Below, one piece after another: positions 13,074-15,813 of a DNA stretch of 15,813 bases. Under the pieces are notes generated by a model. The model saw nothing but the letters and a program-made list of their open reading frames with translations. It searched no databases and was not told the DNA's origin. Source of the DNA: Candidatus Falkowiibacteriota bacterium (lineage in GTDB: Bacteria; Patescibacteriota; Patescibacteriia; UBA2591; JABMQE01). Numbering within the stretch: the stretch's first letter is position 1; the number at the start of each line of letters is the position of its first letter. The DNA lies in contig JABMQE010000021.1 in the NCBI GenBank assembly GCA_013203415.1, forward strand, positions 1 through 15,813, in the 5' to 3' direction. A program made the position numbers and the translations under genes.

Positions 13074-15233
13074 TCATTCAAGATGCACCTCCCTCTCAAA
13101 AACCCTCACCTTATCTTTCAAAAGCGGATATCTACTCAGCTCCGCATCAACTAAAACCAACTTCTCTGCCATTTCTCTTGCTTGTTTTATTATATCATAG
13201 TCAGTCAGCTTGGCAATTCTTAAATTTGTAAAAAATCCTGATTGGCTTTTTCCGTAAACCTCGCCCGGCCCCCTAAACTCCAAATCCTTTTCCGCCAGCT
13301 CAAATCCGTTCTTGCTTACGACTAGCGCTTCAAGGCGTTTTTTTGTTTTGTCTGTATTAGAATCTGTAAATAAAAAACAATAGCTTTGATGCTCGCTTCG
13401 CCCAACTCTTCCCCGAAACTGATGTAATTGCGCTAGTCCAAATCTTTCCGACCCTTCAATCATCATAACACTGGCATTCGCTACATCAATCCCAACCTCA
13501 ACCACAGCCGTTGCTACTAAAATATCAAGCCGGCCCTTCCAAAAATCCGTCCTCACCTGCTCTTTTTCTTTTGGTTTTAATCTGCCATGCAAAAGCCCGA
13601 CTCTTAAATGCGGAAAAATCTGCTTATCAATTTTCTCATACTCTTCTTCTGCTGATTTAACCTCCCGGAGCGACCACGAGCGAGAGCGAGGGGGAGCGGA
13701 GGCCTTGAGCGAGCCCTGAGCCGCGTCGAGAGGCGAGTCGAAAGGGTCTATCAAAGGGCAAACCACAAAAATCTGCCTGCCATTTTTTATCTGCTCATGA
13801 ATAAAATCATATGCTTTTCCCCTATTTGCAGGGTCTATAACTTTTGTAATAATTTTTTTTCTGTTTGCCGGCATCTGGTCAATCACACTCAAATCCAAAT
13901 CCCCATAAAGCGACAAAGCCAAAGAGCGGGGGATTGGGGTTGCTGTCATGCTCAAAAGATGCGGCGTTGTCTTGGTCGTGTCTTTGTCCCGAAGCGTCTT
14001 TCTTTGCTCAACTCCAAACCGATGCTGTTCATCAATAATAACCAAACCCAGTTTATTAAATTTCACCTTATCCTGCAATATAGCATGCGTCCCAATTATA
14101 AAGTCCGAAGTAATAATCCCATCCTTGTTAGTTCTCACCTTTTTCTCCGTCCTCGTCAATATCCCAACATTAACTCGTTTAGGCTTATCTAATTTCTCAC
14201 CAGTTTGTTCTCTGGGATTAATTTTATTATATTTAAGAATTTTCTTAATATTCTCATAATGCTGTTTAGCCAATATCTCTGTTGGCGCCATCAAAATCAC
14301 CTGCCCCCCGCTCCAAATTACATTAAGTCCCACAATCACTGCCACCACAGTTTTTCCACTTCCAACATCTCCCTCAAGCATCCTATTCATTGGCTGTCCT
14401 TTTCCTAAATCTTTTATAATTTCCCAAGAAGATTTTCTCTGCGCATCAGTCAGCTTAAAAGGCAGCGATTCAACAAAACTCTTTGTTTCTTGTTCGCAAA
14501 ACTCAATTTTAGGCGCGCTCAACTTAGTCAGCGCTGCCCGCGCCCTTTGCGCCTGCAATTGGATTATAAAAAGCTCATCAAACTTTAAGCGCTTTCTCGC
14601 TTGCTCTAGCTGTCCAGAGTCCTCTGGAAAATGAATATAGCATAAGGCAGAACCTAAATCAATCAAACCTAATTCCTGCTTCACTTCATCTGGCAAAAAA
14701 TCTTCCACCTGCCCTGCCAAGGGCATTACCAGCTTAGTTAAAAACCTCACTTGCTTCTCTGTTAAATTCGCTGTCACCGGATAAATCGGAACCAATCTGC
14801 CTGTGTGCGTTGTTTCTCCGCCTCGGACAAGCTCATAACTCGGGTTGGTCATCTGCAAACCCCAATCACCATAATCAATTTTTCCAGCCAAATAAACCCA
14901 ATCCCCTTGATGTAAAATTTTAGCCAAATATGATTGATTAAACCAAATCACTTTCATCCGATCGCCTGCTTCATCCGCCACCATTGCCTCAATCAAAATT
15001 TTTCGTTTCGCCCTGCTCCTTTTATTCTCAATCATCTCAATCCTCACCTTAATCGTTACCCCTTGTCCTGCTTGTAAACCCCTAATCGGTAAAACCTTGC
15101 TATAATCATCATACCTAAAAGGAAAGTGCCATAATAAATCCAAGGCACTTTCTATGCCTAATCTTTTTAATCTTGATGCAGTTGTTTTCCCCACTCGGGT
15201 CAGCTCGCTTACCGGGGTATTTAGAGTAATCAT
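13074..15233 (-). CDS. recG: ATP-dependent DNA helicase RecG
   Basis: RecG remodels stalled replication forks and Holliday junctions. From the chosen ATG (15231-15233, MITLNTPVSEL) the protein has 719 residues against 693 in E. coli. An N-terminal wedge/OB domain (about 50-160) is followed by Walker A GDVGSGKT (288-295), DEQH (401-404), TATPIPR (430-436) and QFRGRVGR (605-612), all intact. An upstream ATG at 15347 would add 38 residues, but that stretch runs through a terminator hairpin and does not resemble RecG, so I rejected it. Between VCPLID and AEEEYEKI there are about 20 extra residues, encoded by a GC-rich repeat at 13662-13747. The gene ends in TGA, arguing against UGA recoding. No Shine-Dalgarno precedes the start. 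Confidence 0.97.
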   Translation of the reverse strand: MITLNTPVSELTRVGKTTASRLKRLGIESALDLLWHFPFRYDDYSKVLPIRGLQAGQGVTIKVRIEMIENKRSRAKRKILIEAMVADEAGDRMKVIWFNQSYLAKILHQGDWVYLAGKIDYGDWGLQMTNPSYELVRGGETTHTGRLVPIYPVTANLTEKQVRFLTKLVMPLAGQVEDFLPDEVKQELGLIDLGSALCYIHFPEDSGQLEQARKRLKFDELFIIQLQAQRARAALTKLSAPKIEFCEQETKSFVESLPFKLTDAQRKSSWEIIKDLGKGQPMNRMLEGDVGSGKTVVAVIVGLNVIWSGGQVILMAPTEILAKQHYENIKKILKYNKINPREQTGEKLDKPKRVNVGILTRTEKKVRTNKDGIITSDFIIGTHAILQDKVKFNKLGLVIIDEQHRFGVEQRKTLRDKDTTKTTPHLLSMTATPIPRSLALSLYGDLDLSVIDQMPANRKKIITKVIDPANRGKAYDFIHEQIKNGRQIFVVCPLIDPFDSPLDAAQGSLKASAPPRSRSWSLREVKSAEEEYEKIDKQIFPHLRVGLLHGRLKPKEKEQVRTDFWKGRLDILVATAVVEVGIDVANASVMMIEGSERFGLAQLHQFRGRVGRSEHQSYCFLFTDSNTDKTKKRLEALVVSKNGFELAEKDLEFRGPGEVYGKSQSGFFTNLRIAKLTDYDIIKQAREMAEKLVLVDAELSRYPLLKDKVRVFEREVHLE
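13662..13747. repeat. GC-rich repeat element inserted in frame in recG
   Basis: This 86-bp block is much richer in GC than the rest of recG. It contains an imperfect palindrome with CCCT at 13714-13717 and AGGG at 13743-13746, resembling the CCCTGAG...GTCGAAGGG intergenic palindromes seen in many bacterial genomes, preceded by GAGCGA-rich direct repeats and a CCTCC/GGAGG pair (13661-13665 with 13698-13702). It encodes residues about 495-523 without a stop. E. coli RecG has only about 8 residues between the corresponding flanking motifs. Confidence 0.8.
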
Positions 15234-15264
15234 TATTTTATGTAGTGTATCAAAAATCAAGAAT

Positions 15265-15310
15265 AAAAAAAAGCAGAGGCGCAGGATCCTGAGAATCCAC
15301 GCACCTCTGC
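15265..15310 (-). terminator. Strong intrinsic terminator upstream of recG
   Basis: On the minus strand GCAGAGG and CCTCTGC (15304-15310 and 15273-15279) enclose an inner GGAT/ATCC stem and are followed directly by eight T, with only one non-T base before more T. It separates the upstream RNA from recG, whose ATG is 32 bp further on. Confidence 0.85.
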
Positions 15311-15395
15311 AAGTATGCTGTCGACATACTCGTTCAGAAACAAACAATGACTGTGACTCTCCGAGTCACTCCCCCTAAACTGCTATATGCAGCGT

Positions 15396-15464
15396 TTATT
15401 TCGTCGAAATGGCATCACCTTCCTCCAAGTTAAGCTGACCAGAGGCCAGCAGCTGCTGGCCCAT
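15396..15464 (-). CDS. Possible 22-residue small protein
   Basis: The frame runs from ATG (15462-15464) to TAA (15396-15398). It begins MGQQLLASGQ and ends EGDAISTK, an ordinary-looking composition. Its first codons form the 18-bp palindrome, which would hide the start in a hairpin. A second tiny frame, MPFRRNKRCI, starts at 15412 in another phase and is preceded by GGAGGAAGGTG, the best Shine-Dalgarno in the window. Only one of the two, or neither, may be translated. Confidence 0.3.
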   Translation of the reverse strand: MGQQLLASGQLNLEEGDAISTK

Positions 15465-15510
15465 ATCCCGCACCCGTCCGCACGCTCGGCTCTACGTTAC
15501 TCTTTTTCTC

Positions 15511-15539
15511 AATATAACAAATCCTAATAATTTATGCAA
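15511..15539 (-). promoter_or_regulatory. Sigma-70-type promoter for the RNA upstream of recG
   Basis: On the minus strand TTGCAT (15534-15539) and TATATT (15511-15516) lie 17 bp apart. Each is close to consensus. The start should fall near 15504, at the beginning of the GC-rich structured stretch. Confidence 0.7.
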
Positions 15540-15578
15540 ATTCCCTATGGATAAATGAGGCGCCGAAGAAATTTAGTT

Positions 15579-15614
15579 AAATAAAAAACAACCCTATAAA
15601 GGGTTTATTTATTT
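15579..15614. terminator. Probable bidirectional terminator
   Basis: AACCCT (15590-15595) and AGGGTT (15600-15605) pair around the loop ATAA, with A-rich sequence on the left and TTTATTTATTT on the right. It would stop transcripts from either side, isolating the structured RNA unit from whatever lies beyond the window. Confidence 0.6.
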
Positions 15615-15663
15615 ACGTAATCATTTACGTAAATTGCAAAATATTTAATTCATGAATTAAATA
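15611..15663. repeat. ACGTAA direct repeats and a 22-bp palindrome
   Basis: ATTTACGTAA occurs at 15611-15620 and 15623-15632 (12-bp period), each with a TTACGTAA palindromic core. Ten bases on is a perfect loopless 22-bp palindrome at 15642-15663 (half-site TATTTAATTCA). Such symmetric AT-rich sites often bind dimeric regulators; what they regulate would lie outside the window. Confidence 0.75.
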
Positions 15664-15674
15664 CTGAATTCTTT

Positions 15675-15813
15675 GAAAATTGATCAGCTGGCCGAGCTGA
15701 GCTCGGCTCATCTTCACTCAGAAAATTGATCAGCTGGCCGAGCTGAGCTCGGCTCATCTTCACTCAGAAAATTGATCAGCTGGCCGAGCTGAGCTCGGCT
15801 CATCTTCACTCAG
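15675..15813. repeat. 46-bp tandem repeat, at least three copies
   Basis: Identical units begin at 15675, 15721 and 15767, and the last base of the window starts a fourth, so the array continues. Each unit contains a GCCGAGCT-G-AGCTCGGC palindrome. The unit length is not a multiple of three and no spacer is present, so it is neither a coding repeat in one frame nor a CRISPR. Confidence 0.95.

Larger units (their letters stand above)
15265..15504 (-). ncRNA. Candidate independent structured RNA upstream of recG
   Basis: A predicted promoter at 15511-15539 and a strong terminator at 15265-15310 delimit a minus-strand transcript of about 240 nt. Inside are an 18-bp perfect palindrome (half GGCCAGCAG, 15445-15462), hairpins CTGC-ATATA-GCAG, GTGACTC-GGA-GAGTCAC and AGTATG-TCGACAG-CATACT, then the terminator. 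It is GC-richer than its surroundings. A perfect ribosome site, GGAGG, lies in the middle before an ATG. I found no tmRNA, RNase P, SRP or 6S signature. It may be a small RNA, a dual-function RNA, or an mRNA for a very small protein. Confidence 0.55.

Noticed and set aside
13074..15233. UGA recoded as glycine
   Set aside because: recG ends at TGA at the usual length with a plausible C-terminus, and no gene requires reading through TGA.
15234..15347. N-terminal extension of RecG to the ATG at 15347
   Set aside because: The extra 38 codons run through a terminator hairpin and do not resemble RecG; the protein from 15233 has a normal RecG N-terminus.
12193..15504. tmRNA, RNase P RNA, SRP RNA or tRNA in the structured regions
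   Set aside because: No T-loop GTTCGA with acceptor stem, no GAGGAAAGTCC or ACAGAA core, and no GGTCAGG/GGAAGCAGC pair were found by eye; GGTCAG near 15440 lacks the matching strand.
9827..15632. Shared TTACGTA cores of the palindrome at 9827-9850 and the repeats at 15611-15632 as one regulator's sites
   Set aside because: The match is only 7-8 bases and the flanks differ; too short to claim a common binding site.
15675..15813. CRISPR array
   Set aside because: The 46-bp units are directly adjacent and identical with no variable spacers, and no cas gene is near.
15675..15813. Minus-strand 29-codon ORF starting MSRAQLGQLINF in the tandem repeats
   Set aside because: The unit length is not divisible by three, so the frame changes at each unit and ends after two; no ribosome site or promoter was seen.

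Overview
The window looks like a piece of a Candidate Phyla Radiation (Patescibacteria) chromosome. The reasons are a type IV secretion-like gene string of the CPR kind (PrgI, a TraC-like domain protein, a VirB4 ATPase and large unrecognised membrane-anchored proteins), A-rich gene starts with almost no Shine-Dalgarno sequences, moderate GC, and many short palindromic repeats. TGA serves as the recG stop, which gives no hint of the UGA-glycine code of Gracilibacteria and Absconditabacteria. The lineage is an inference; no rRNA or taxonomic marker was searched.

Bases 1-9788 are one tightly packed plus-strand operon, entered from the left: the end of an unknown gene, a 576-residue Pro-rich protein, PrgI, a TraC-like protein, VirB4, a VirB8-like candidate (one membrane helix plus a small soluble domain), a repeat protein with five KQDPQ motifs and a C-terminal membrane region, a secreted two-helix VirB2/TrbC-like core carrying large Cys-containing flanks, and a membrane-anchored TolB-like propeller. 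Most gaps are 6-35 bp, so these are probably subunits of one envelope machine (DNA transfer, DNA uptake or contact pilus). No VirB7/9/10 outer-membrane core and no relaxase is visible here.

Bases 9789-10139 hold a cluster of perfect palindromes and hairpins. Then come radA (10140-11465) and a RAYT transposase (11477-12139) whose reading frame contains two REP palindromes in opposite orientation; a third REP supplies its stop codon.

Bases 12140-13073 have no confident gene. On the minus strand they look like one transcription unit: a consensus promoter (TTGACA-16-TATAAT), a strongly folded leader of about 190 nt ending in an attenuator-like T run, a possible 86-codon ORF of unlike codon use, and a final hairpin plus terminator. 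recG follows on the minus strand (13074-15233) and carries a GC-rich repeat inserted in frame between helicase motifs.

Upstream of recG is a second independent minus-strand unit (15265-15504): promoter, about 240 nt of structured RNA with one or two tiny ORFs, and a strong terminator. The window ends in a terminator, palindromes and a 46-bp tandem array that runs off the edge.

The most interesting points are the two self-contained structured transcripts flanking recG, the in-frame palindromic insertions in recG and the RAYT, and the unusual accessory subunits of the secretion operon.
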